From Rhodococcus sp. ABRD24 (GTDB taxonomy: Bacteria > Actinomycetota > Actinomycetes > Mycobacteriales > Mycobacteriaceae), in the NCBI RefSeq assembly GCF_004328705.1, contig NZ_CP035319.1:2356001-2420000 (forward strand): a stretch of 64,000 nucleotides of DNA. The letters run 5' to 3'. Position numbers and translations under genes: made by a program. Positions 16,253 through 24,120 of the stretch are shown here, in pieces. The notes under the pieces are model-generated. The model was not told where the DNA came from and made no database searches. It was given only the letters and a program-made list of their open reading frames with translations. The first letter of the stretch is position 1. Each line of letters starts with the position of its first letter.

Positions 16253-16930
16253 TCACACCTTGCTGCCGCCCGGCTCCGGTGCCGAGTTCGCCGACATCGA
16301 CAACGCCGCCGCCGAGACTGAGTCGGGACCAGGGGTCTCGTCCCTGTCAGCCAGCAGGATGGACGAAGTTACCGTCGCGCAGAGTTCACCATCAACATGC
16401 CGAATCTCGGCCTGGGTGTTCACGAATGCGGCACCACCGCGCTCGGTGACACCGACGACCGTCAGTGTGGTCATGAGCTCGTCACCGGCAACGATGTGCC
16501 GACTGAAAGTCAGCTTCTCTGTGGTGTGCAGAACGACCTGGGACTCGAGGCTGATACCCATGCCCAGCACAGCAAGGAGATCGTTGACCACCTCGGCGAG
16601 CAGAAGGGCCGTGAAAGTGGTTGGTACGACGATATTGCGATAGCCGGCCGCCCTGGCTGCGACCACATCATGGTGAACGGAATCCATGGCCAGCACGGCG
16701 CGGGCGAACTCTCGCACCTTTTCCTGGCCGACGACATATGTGTCGCGGGTACGGAATACTCGGCCGGGAAGGTCCGGGCTCAACGAAACCACTGGCTCCC
16801 CCTTTGATTCCTGCGAAAGATCGACCACTCGAATGTAACTTGCCGCATCCGCAGAGTAGTCGCGAAACACCCGAACCTGTCGCCGCCGCGACATCCTCGG
16901 GGCATGCCAACTTGAATCCAATTCGGACAC
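16253..16930 (-). CDS. MaoC-like hotdog-fold protein (FAS1/HadA-type dehydratase N-domain)
   Basis: Up to 225 residues. From about residue 56 it matches the MaoC N-terminal type hotdog domain: GRVFRTRDTYVVGQEKVREF and RNIVVPTTFTALLLAEVVND (the PPTF/VPTTF element), then HTTEKLTFSRHIVAGDEL and a central hot-dog strand pattern. Members act as (3R)-hydroxyacyl-ACP/CoA dehydratases or partners of them (HadA/HadC). The catalytic Asp/His pair of true hydratases is not evident, so it may be a non-catalytic partner. The start is uncertain: ATG 16930 lies over a possible operator half-site, and ATG 16894 is an alternative. It is divergent from the tetR operon. Confidence 0.75.
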   Translation of the reverse strand: MSELDSSWHAPRMSRRRQVRVFRDYSADAASYIRVVDLSQESKGEPVVSLSPDLPGRVFRTRDTYVVGQEKVREFARAVLAMDSVHHDVVAARAAGYRNIVVPTTFTALLLAEVVNDLLAVLGMGISLESQVVLHTTEKLTFSRHIVAGDELMTTLTVVGVTERGGAAFVNTQAEIRHVDGELCATVTSSILLADRDETPGPDSVSAAALSMSANSAPEPGGSKV

Positions 16931-16968
16931 TTGTTGACGGGATTCGGGGAGTGGCTATATCGTCGAAA

Positions 16969-16983
16969 TTGAATCTGATTCAA
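16969..16983. promoter_or_regulatory. Palindromic operator, probably for the adjacent TetR regulator
   Basis: TTGAATCTGATTCAA is a perfect 7-1-7 palindrome 13 bp before the tetR start codon. A related half-site TTGAATC lies at 16912-16918, by the divergent gene. Both spots fit autoregulation and control of the divergent pair. Confidence 0.65.
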
Positions 16984-16996
16984 AAACGGAGGGGCT

Positions 16997-17683
16997 GTGG
17001 CTGTGACCGGGAATCGGCGTGGTGACGCTTCGAAGGCGACGTTGCTGGCGGCGGGGCGGGCCGCGTTCAGTCAGCAACGCTACGAGGAAGTCTCGATCGT
17101 GGACCTGGCCCGCTCGATCGGGGTCGCGGCCGGGTCGATCAGCTATCACTTCGGCGGCAAGCGCGGCTTCTATCTAGCGGTGGTCGAGGAAGCCGCGCAG
17201 GAGTTCTGGAGCGAGTTGTTGCAGATGCGTGGCCCAGCTCTGGAGCGACTGACCCGAGGGGTCGAGAAGTTCCTCGACCGCGCCGAGCGCGAGCCCCGTG
17301 CATTCGAAGCCTTGATCGCCGACGTCGCCGATGCCGAGGTCCGGGCCATCCGCGAACAGCATCGGCAACAGGTCGCGCACGCCCTGGCGGTCGAGATCAC
17401 CGGCACCGATTCCACTGCGGTGCTGCGCGCGGCGATCAGCGGGTCGCTGTCGTTCATCGAGGGCATCGTCTTGCACTGGATGCACACCGGGGAGATCTCG
17501 CGTGAGCAGGTACGTGAGCTGATCCTGGCCAACTTCTTCAGCACCGTACTCGCAGCGGTGCGCGCCGATCCCGATATCGAGCTGGCCCAGCGAGTGCTGG
17601 ATGCGGTGATGTCGGATTCACAGATCCTCTCCCTGTTCGTCGGCGCGGAACTGGCGACCCGATCCACCGGCAACCTGGAGTGA
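16997..17683 (+). CDS. TetR-family transcriptional regulator
   Basis: 228 residues. The N-terminal HTH spans about residues 13-58: KATLLAAGRAAFSQQRYEEV and IGVAAGSISYHFGGKRGFYL (recognition helix with the SYHF motif). The C-terminal ligand domain is all-helical and unassigned. It is first in an operon: its stop overlaps a GTG of the SDR gene by 4 bp (an ATG 9 nt later is also possible), then fadD and a Baeyer-Villiger monooxygenase follow. It most likely represses the operon through the palindrome at 16969, with a lipid or acyl-CoA-like ligand; that is inference from the neighbours. Confidence 0.9.
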   Translation: MAVTGNRRGDASKATLLAAGRAAFSQQRYEEVSIVDLARSIGVAAGSISYHFGGKRGFYLAVVEEAAQEFWSELLQMRGPALERLTRGVEKFLDRAEREPRAFEALIADVADAEVRAIREQHRQQVAHALAVEITGTDSTAVLRAAISGSLSFIEGIVLHWMHTGEISREQVRELILANFFSTVLAAVRADPDIELAQRVLDAVMSDSQILSLFVGAELATRSTGNLE

Positions 17684-17688
17684 TTCGA

Positions 17689-18720
17689 ATGTCGATACAC
17701 ATTCCTTCCGGCCCTTCCCGGGCGGTGCATCACCCGATAGCCCGCGCCGGGGCATGGGCTATCGGCCCGCGCGGACTCCGCAACAGTGCGAAGCTGCGCC
17801 ACGAAGTCGAAGGCAAGGTCGTGGTGATCACTGGCGCCTCGTTCGGCGTGGGCGAAGCAACCGCGGCCCTGTTCGCTAAAGCGGGCGCGCGGGTGGTGCT
17901 CGCGGCACGGTCGATCGACCGTCTGCGTGAGGTCACTGAAGGGATCGTGGCCGACGGCGGGCAGGCCTCCGCCTATCCGCTGGATCTGACCAGCGAGGCG
18001 TCGGTGTCTGATTTCGCCGCCGCGGTGCTCCACGACTTCGGCGGGATCGACTACCTGATCCACAACGCGGGCAAATCGCTTCGCCGGTCGATCCACCTCT
18101 CCTACGACCGGCCCAAGGACGTCACCGCCACCACCGGCGCGAACTATGTCGGTCCGATGCGGCTGACATTGGCGCTGCTGCCGGGGATGCGGGCACGAGG
18201 ACGTGGGCACATCGTCAACGTGTCGACGGTCGGCATCATGTTCCCGGTGATGCCCAAGTGGAGCTTCTATCTGTCGTCGAAGGCAGCCTTCGATTGGTGG
18301 TTGCGCGCCGTCGGGATGGAGGCACGTACCGACGGGGTCACCCTGACCACGTTCTACGCCGGCCTGATGCACACCCGCATGAGTGCGCCGAGCCGCTGGA
18401 TGCGGATGCTGCCCGGCCAGACTCCAGATGATGCGGCGAAGGTGATCGCGCGGGCGGTGGTGAACAAGCCACGCACCATGACCCCGATCTACGGGCACCC
18501 CTCGGCGATCCTGGTTCCGCTGCTGCGGCTGCCACTCGAGATCGTCATCGGCGCCATCTACCGCCGACTCGGAGACACCCCGGTGTCGCTCGCGCGGGTG
18601 GCGGCAAGCTCCGCCGAACGCACCGCGGACCGGGCACCCAACGGGTCGATCGCACGTGCCGGGATGGGCCCGGTCGCTGATTCCCTCAGCGAGGGCGAGG
18701 TGAGCACGCGTGACCTCTGA
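17689..18720 (+). CDS. Short-chain dehydrogenase/reductase
   Basis: About 343 residues. The cofactor motif is VVVITGASFGVGEATAALFA (TGxxxGxG), then DYLIHNAGKSLRRS (NAG) and the active site Ser in IVNVSTVGIM with YLSSKAAFDWW (YxxxK written Y-LSSK). Past about residue 260 there is an extra C-terminal stretch with a hydrophobic segment (AILVPLLRLPLEIVIGAIYR), as in membrane-associated SDRs next to acyl-CoA synthetases in mycobacteria. It probably oxidises or reduces a lipid alcohol/ketone made or used by the neighbouring FadD and monooxygenase. The start is ATG 17689 or the overlapping GTG 17680. Confidence 0.85.
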   Translation: MSIHIPSGPSRAVHHPIARAGAWAIGPRGLRNSAKLRHEVEGKVVVITGASFGVGEATAALFAKAGARVVLAARSIDRLREVTEGIVADGGQASAYPLDLTSEASVSDFAAAVLHDFGGIDYLIHNAGKSLRRSIHLSYDRPKDVTATTGANYVGPMRLTLALLPGMRARGRGHIVNVSTVGIMFPVMPKWSFYLSSKAAFDWWLRAVGMEARTDGVTLTTFYAGLMHTRMSAPSRWMRMLPGQTPDDAAKVIARAVVNKPRTMTPIYGHPSAILVPLLRLPLEIVIGAIYRRLGDTPVSLARVAASSAERTADRAPNGSIARAGMGPVADSLSEGEVSTRDL

Positions 18721-20377
18721 CTTCCGGCACAAGATCCAGCAGTGGACTCAGGCCGTGCCGGCGATCGGGTCCTCGGGGATACTGACCCCTGTCGGGCCGC
18801 GGGCGGCCGTGAGGTTGGCGCGGAGCCTGCGCCGATACGGTCCCACCCCTGCGATGATGCTGGCGGCCAGCGCAATTCGACACCCGGATCGCGTAGCGGT
18901 GATCGATGACACCGGGCACTTGACGTATCGGCGACTGCAGCGCCGAGCAGAGGCGATCGCGGCCGCGCTCTACGCGCTGGCACCGTCGGCCCCTCGGTCG
19001 GTTGGCATCGTGTGCCGCAACCATCGCGGATTCGTCGAAGCCCTCACCGCGGGCGCGCAACTGGGCGCCGAATTGATCTTCATCAACACCGAACTCCCAC
19101 CGCAGCAGCTGCGGGCGATCATCATCCGCCACGATCCCGACATCCTCATCTTCGACGACGAGTACGAAGCCACGGTCGACGACGCCGGATACACGGGGTT
19201 GCGGGTGCTGGCCTGGCGCGAAGACACCGCCACGAGTACCGGAATTCCGACGTTGGACGACCTTGCTGTCCAACAACATCCGCGGCCACCACGGGTGCGG
19301 CGCGCGGTGAAGATAACCTTGCTCACCTCCGGGACCACGGGATTGGCCAAAGGTGTACCGCGAGCGATGAAGCTACGCGCGATCGCATTGCTGTGTACGA
19401 CGGCGATGGCGACGATACGGCTGCGCTCCTCCGATGTCGTCGCCGCAGCGCCGCCGTTCTTCCACGGCTTCGGGCTCGTCGCCCTGTTCGGACCGCTTGC
19501 CCTGGGTGGAACCGTGATCGCAAGGCGCCGTTTCGATGCGGCGCAAATGCTGGACGATATCGCCCGCCATGAGGCAACGGTGCTGATGGGAGTGCCGGTG
19601 ATGCTGCAACGGCTTCTCGCATCAGGCCTGGACCTGGCGGTGGCACAGCGATCATTACGGATCATCGTCACCGGCGCCGCGCCGATCACCCCGAACACGG
19701 TCTCCACCGTGATTGCCGCATTCGGCCCGATCCTGGTCAACGGCTACGGCTCCACCGAAGCGGGCTTGGTCACGATCGCGACTCCCGCCGATCTGATCGT
19801 CGCACCCGACACTGCAGGCCGTGCAGCACTGGGAGTGTCGGTGCGCGTCCTGGGCGCGGACCGTACCGAGGCCGCCGCGGGGGAGACCGGACTGATTTTC
19901 GTTCGCAGCGGTCTCGACTACGCCGGCTACACCCCCGACACCAATGCCCGCCCAACTGCGAAAGAGATCATCGACGGCCACGTCAACACCGGCGACATGG
20001 GCCACTTCGACTCGGCGCGGCGACTCTATATCGACGGCCGCTCCGATGACATGATCGTCTCCGGCGGGGAGAACGTGTTCCCCGGCGAGGTCGAAGCGTG
20101 CCTCACCGCCCATCCGCGCGTGTCCGACGCTGTCGTTCTCGGGGTCACGGATCCCGAATACGGACAGATTCTGCACGCGTTCGTCGTCACGACCGATACC
20201 GGGGCCGCGCCCTCCGACACCGAGCTCAAACATTTTGTCCGCGAGAGCCTCGAACGCTACAAGGTACCCAAACGGTTCATCGTCGTCGACGAGATCCCCC
20301 GCAACGCCAGTGGCAAAGTTCTGCGCGCGGCACTGCACGCCCACAATGCGAGTTCCTCGCGCCCCAGAGAGGCATAA
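18710..20377 (+). CDS. Acyl-CoA synthetase (FadD-like, adenylate-forming)
   Basis: 555 residues of the ANL superfamily. The P-loop-like ITLLTSGTTGLAKGVPRAMK and A5 motif NGYGSTEAG are present, with STGD-equivalent HVNTGDMGHFD, the hinge RSDDMIVSGGENVFPGEVE and the catalytic Lys region IPRNASGKVLRAALH. It would activate a fatty or alicyclic acid with ATP and CoA. GTG 18710 overlaps the SDR stop by 11 bp, so translation is coupled. The substrate is unknown; the operon with an SDR and a Baeyer-Villiger enzyme resembles parts of the mycobacterial mymA-type gene sets (monooxygenase, SDR, fadD). Confidence 0.9.
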   Translation: MTSDFRHKIQQWTQAVPAIGSSGILTPVGPRAAVRLARSLRRYGPTPAMMLAASAIRHPDRVAVIDDTGHLTYRRLQRRAEAIAAALYALAPSAPRSVGIVCRNHRGFVEALTAGAQLGAELIFINTELPPQQLRAIIIRHDPDILIFDDEYEATVDDAGYTGLRVLAWREDTATSTGIPTLDDLAVQQHPRPPRVRRAVKITLLTSGTTGLAKGVPRAMKLRAIALLCTTAMATIRLRSSDVVAAAPPFFHGFGLVALFGPLALGGTVIARRRFDAAQMLDDIARHEATVLMGVPVMLQRLLASGLDLAVAQRSLRIIVTGAAPITPNTVSTVIAAFGPILVNGYGSTEAGLVTIATPADLIVAPDTAGRAALGVSVRVLGADRTEAAAGETGLIFVRSGLDYAGYTPDTNARPTAKEIIDGHVNTGDMGHFDSARRLYIDGRSDDMIVSGGENVFPGEVEACLTAHPRVSDAVVLGVTDPEYGQILHAFVVTTDTGAAPSDTELKHFVRESLERYKVPKRFIVVDEIPRNASGKVLRAALHAHNASSSRPREA

Positions 20378-20379
20378 CG

Positions 20380-21870
20380 ATGGAAACCACTCCTTCCCGT
20401 GACCCATCGATCGTGATCATCGGCGCCGGCATCGCCGGCATCGCTGCCGCGGTCACGTTCAAACAGGCGGGATTCGACGACTTCGTCATCCTGGAAAAGG
20501 GATCCGATGTCGGCGGTGTCTGGCATTGGAACCGCTATCCCGGCCTGGCCTGTGATGTGCCCTCTCAGGTGTATCAGTTCTCCTTCGCCCCGAAACCGGA
20601 CTGGACGCGAGTTTGGGCGGAGGGCAGCGAAATCCAGCAATATCACCGTGACGTCGTCAAGCAGTTCGGGCTCGAATCACACCTGATGCTCGACAGCGAG
20701 GTCACCGATGCCGTCCACGGTGAGGACGGTTGGGCGCTGACGCTGGCCGACGGTCGCGCTCTGCATGCCGATTTCGTGATCGCCGCAACCGGTGTGCTGC
20801 ATCACCCCTTCACCCCGGATATCCCGGGACGCGATACTTTCGCCGGACCGCTGGTGCACACCGCTCGCTGGGACGATTCGATCGTCACCGCGGGCAAGCG
20901 GATCGCGGTCATCGGCAGCGGATCGACGGGGGTCCAGATCGTGTCGGCCCTGCAACCCGAGGCCACGAAACTGGTCCAGTTCACCCGTACGCCACAGTGG
21001 GTGCTGTGGGCACCCATGTGGATACCGCAACCGAAGCTGTTCGGACGGCTACTGGCGTCGGCGCCGGGTCTGCATCGTCGGATCTATGACGGCGGGTTGT
21101 GGGCCTCGGGGATCCTGGCCGATATCGTCCTGCACCCGACGTGGAGACGCCGCCTGGTGCAACGGTTCGCCCGCTGGTCCCTGCGGGCACAGGTCCGCGA
21201 TCCCGAGCTGAGAAACAAGCTGACCCCCGATTATCAGCCGCTGTGCAAACGCCAGGTGCTTTCCGGCACGTACTTCCGGGCGATCACCGCGGGCAACGCC
21301 GAGCTGGTGACCGAGTCGATCACCGAGATCACCCCGACCGGTATCCGCACCGCCGACGGAGTCGAGCACGAGGTCGATGTCATCGTCTTCGCTACCGGGT
21401 TCCATCCGCACAACTACATGCGCCCGATGAACCTGCGTGGCCGCGACGGTCTCACCATCGACGAGGCGTGGGCGAAAGGTCCAGTGGCGTACCGAATGAC
21501 CGCCATCCCAGGGTTCCCGAATCTCTTCACCGTGCTGGGCCCCAACTCGCCGACAGGGTCGATCTCGCTGCAATACTCGGCGGAGCTGACCGCCCGCTAC
21601 ATCACCCGCTGGCTCGAGCGCTTCCGGGCCGGCGAATTCGACACCGTCGAGGTCACCGAGGACGCGACAACCCGCTTCAACGATTCCGTCGCCGAAGCCA
21701 TGGGCCCGACGGTGTGGAATACCGGCTGCAACTCCTGGTACTTCACCGACCAGCAGACCATCGACCTATGGCCCTTCGACCGCAAGACGATGACCCACCT
21801 GCTCACCGAGCCCGAGGATCAGGACTTCCTGATCACCAGGGCAGATCGAGCAGCACCCACTCAGACATAG
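20380..21870 (+). CDS. Baeyer-Villiger-type flavin monooxygenase
   Basis: 496 residues. FAD motif IVIIGAGIAGIAAAVTFKQA, then VGGVWHWNRYPGLACDVPSQ, the Baeyer-Villiger signature FAGPLVHTARWDD (FxGxxxHxxxWD), and NADPH motif IAVIGSGSTGVQIVSALQP. It converts ketones to esters or lactones with NADPH and O2. The ATG at 20380 starts 2 nt after the fadD stop. With the upstream SDR (alcohol to ketone), this enzyme (ketone to ester/lactone) and a FadD (released acid to acyl-CoA), the operon reads as an alicyclic or long-chain ketone catabolic route. That order is inferred. Confidence 0.92.
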   Translation: METTPSRDPSIVIIGAGIAGIAAAVTFKQAGFDDFVILEKGSDVGGVWHWNRYPGLACDVPSQVYQFSFAPKPDWTRVWAEGSEIQQYHRDVVKQFGLESHLMLDSEVTDAVHGEDGWALTLADGRALHADFVIAATGVLHHPFTPDIPGRDTFAGPLVHTARWDDSIVTAGKRIAVIGSGSTGVQIVSALQPEATKLVQFTRTPQWVLWAPMWIPQPKLFGRLLASAPGLHRRIYDGGLWASGILADIVLHPTWRRRLVQRFARWSLRAQVRDPELRNKLTPDYQPLCKRQVLSGTYFRAITAGNAELVTESITEITPTGIRTADGVEHEVDVIVFATGFHPHNYMRPMNLRGRDGLTIDEAWAKGPVAYRMTAIPGFPNLFTVLGPNSPTGSISLQYSAELTARYITRWLERFRAGEFDTVEVTEDATTRFNDSVAEAMGPTVWNTGCNSWYFTDQQTIDLWPFDRKTMTHLLTEPEDQDFLITRADRAAPTQT

Positions 21871-22025
21871 GCTGCGACCGAGATCGCCGCCATGGCTTCA
21901 ACTCACCCGGGGGGGCAAATCCCCCTACCCTGAGGAATGGAACGCCGCTAGCGTTCGAGGTGTTGCTCGACGTGTTCGAACGACGACCGCGGTCCGGTGG
22001 ACCCCCGACCAGACGGGCCGCGGCT

Positions 22026-22061
22026 GGGCGGTGGTAGCTGCAGATCCTGCTACCACCGCCC
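22026..22061. terminator. Bidirectional hairpin terminator
   Basis: GGGCGGTGGTAGC (22026-22038), a 10-nt loop, GCTACCACCGCCC (22049-22061): a perfect 13-bp stem between the convergent monooxygenase and cutinase-like genes. The rest of the 249-bp gap shows only a short G-run/C-run at 21911-21927. Confidence 0.75.
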
Positions 22062-22119
22062 GAACCATTTCGACCTCAACAGGTTCCACTGTCGACAGGT
22101 CGCGGATCGGGAGCCCCTC

Positions 22120-23823
22120 CTACCCGGCGGGACTCGGAACCGCCGTGGTGGTGCTGACCTTGGTCGTGGTCGCAGGCGCCGACGTGCCCGGCGCGATCGA
22201 CGTCGACGGCGACCCCGGTGTTGGCGTCTCGGTCGCACCCGCCAGGTCCGTCGTCGGGGCGAGCGTCGACGGCGCAGGGGTCTGCGGCGAGGATGCGGGG
22301 GGAGCCGCGGACTCCGAGGGAGTCTCCGACGTCGTAGCCGAAGGCGTCGACGTCGCGGACGGGCCGGTCGTGGGTATCGGCGTCACAGCCGTCGACAACT
22401 CATTCAGTGCGGCAACCAGTTCGGCCGCACCGGGCCGCGCCGCCGGGTTGATCGCCTGCCCGTTCTGCGCCTGCTTCGCGAGGTAGGTCAGCCAGGCCGC
22501 GGCATACTCGGCCGAGGTGAGCGGCTTACCCGCGGCGGCGTCCGCGTCGCTCCAGTAGTCGAAGTGGTGTCCAACCCCTGGTGCCAAGGTCAGCTGGTAA
22601 GGATCGCTCATGATCACCGGGATCGTATTCTGATTCGTCAGGATGAGACCGATGATCTCCTTGAGCACCTTCTGTGGCAGATAGGCCAACGGGGACATAT
22701 CCTCTGTCCGGATCGAGTCCGCCTGTGTCGGTGCCGATATCGGCTCGAGCGTCGCTGTCGGCGCCGTGGTCACTGTCGCTGCCGGCTGCCCGGGCGTGTA
22801 CGACGGACTCGACACCTTCAGTAGCACCTCGAGAAACGTCTGGTCGCTCTGCATCCAGTTCGGCTGTGAGTCGATCTCCGCGAACGCGTCGAGCGCGATA
22901 CGACTGAGAACCACGGCGACGTCCTGGCCGGTCGCCAGCGTGAGGCCCTCGCGCTCGAATGCGTCGACGTTCAGCTGCCGACCCACGTTCACCATCAGCT
23001 GCAACAGCGAAATATTCTGGGGTGCAGAGCAGAAGAGGTCGCCTTCCGAGCAGAACGACGCGATCTTCCCGTTCAGCGCACCGAACCCGCCCGCCGTGTC
23101 CGGCAGGACACCCGCTCCTGATACCGGCTTCTTTCCGTCCTGATACACCGTGTCGAATCCGTCCGGATTGCCGAACGGATTCTTCGAACCGGGGAACGCA
23201 CCCTGCCCCGCCGTGCGCCCCGCGTCGGCGATGATGACGACTCCGACAACATTCGCGGGATCGACGATCCCGAATCCGCCGTCGACTCCGGCCTCCTGGT
23301 GCCCGATATTCATCGCGACTCGCCGGGCAACATCGGCGCCCTCGCTGTAGCCGACGATCGAGAACTTGGTGTTCGGGCACGATACGCGGATCTCCCGCAT
23401 CACCGATTGGGTGTTCGTCACACCCGTCGTCACCGCGTTCTCGTAGTCGGCCATGTTCGCCGGGTAGGCAATGTAGAGCGCGGCGTAAGAGCCTGGCGTG
23501 ACCGAACCGTTCGGCGCGTTGACGACCTGCTGCATGTGCGGGCTGCCGAAGTCGTTCGACATCGCCGCGGGCAGCTCGTTGCCATCGGCGTCTACCAGCA
23601 TCTTCGTCGTACCCGCCACCGGAGTATCGCCGCGGCCGGCTACCGAGATGGTGACCATGTCGTGGCACTCCGTGGTCGACGCTGTCAACGCGGCATCGAT
23701 CGTCCGCGGAGCCGGCGACCACAGCGCCCACGCGAGCGTGATCAGTACCGCCACCCCCAACGCCACGGGCGTGAGCACACCTGCAGCCGTCCGATGTCGC
23801 GCGGTGAAACCACGAAAAGTCAT
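22120..23823 (-). CDS. Cutinase-like exported esterase with a Pro/Ser/Thr-rich tail
   Basis: 567 residues. An N-terminal signal-anchor (VALGVAVLITLAWALWSPAP) is followed by the alpha/beta-hydrolase domain: ECHDMVTISVAGRGDTP, SYAALYIAYPANMADYENAV, and the nucleophile elbow KFSIVGYSEGADVARRV (GYSEG, where most cutinase-like proteins have GYSQG). A later FCSEGDLFCSAP gives the Asp and paired Cys. A family C-terminal domain carries the His region GVGHHFDYW. From about residue 480 to the end it is a low-complexity Thr/Ser/Pro/Ala tail likely to cross the wall. Mycobacterial relatives cleave lipid esters or phospholipids. ATG 23823 has GGGGAG 4 nt upstream. Confidence 0.82.
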   Translation of the reverse strand: MTFRGFTARHRTAAGVLTPVALGVAVLITLAWALWSPAPRTIDAALTASTTECHDMVTISVAGRGDTPVAGTTKMLVDADGNELPAAMSNDFGSPHMQQVVNAPNGSVTPGSYAALYIAYPANMADYENAVTTGVTNTQSVMREIRVSCPNTKFSIVGYSEGADVARRVAMNIGHQEAGVDGGFGIVDPANVVGVVIIADAGRTAGQGAFPGSKNPFGNPDGFDTVYQDGKKPVSGAGVLPDTAGGFGALNGKIASFCSEGDLFCSAPQNISLLQLMVNVGRQLNVDAFEREGLTLATGQDVAVVLSRIALDAFAEIDSQPNWMQSDQTFLEVLLKVSSPSYTPGQPAATVTTAPTATLEPISAPTQADSIRTEDMSPLAYLPQKVLKEIIGLILTNQNTIPVIMSDPYQLTLAPGVGHHFDYWSDADAAAGKPLTSAEYAAAWLTYLAKQAQNGQAINPAARPGAAELVAALNELSTAVTPIPTTGPSATSTPSATTSETPSESAAPPASSPQTPAPSTLAPTTDLAGATETPTPGSPSTSIAPGTSAPATTTKVSTTTAVPSPAG

Positions 23824-24120
23824 GTCGCTCCCCAAACCCCAACCAACCAAACAGGAACCACGTGCGGATAGACCCCCCTACCGCGCGTTACGTCACCACT
23901 GACGTCGCGGCGTGGGGCGGAAGCGTTACAGCGGATACCCGCGCTGCGGATCCCGAGGGGGATTCACCTCGACTCGACACGGAGTGCCGACAGGCGTGTC
24001 ATGATCCTTCGCATTTGGGTCGTGCAGCCCGGGGTCCGATCTCCAAGATTCCATTGCACCAACAGGACGGGCGCAGCGGTACCTCCGGGGTATGTGCGAC
24101 GTCATAGAAGGGAGCACCAC
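23824..24120. other. Divergent intergenic region
   Basis: 297 bp upstream of both the esterase and the Pks13-type module. I see no clear operator or RNA. The frame open from 24001 is not credited because the better ribosome site is at 24107-24114. Confidence 0.4.

Noticed and set aside
21911..21927. G-run/C-run pairing as a second terminator
   Set aside because: A short homopolymer pairing next to a much better 13-bp stem at 22026-22061.
24001..24120. N-terminal extension of the Pks13-type protein from ATG 24001
   Set aside because: The extra 40 residues are Arg/His/Pro-rich without family character, and a good ribosome site precedes GTG 24121.
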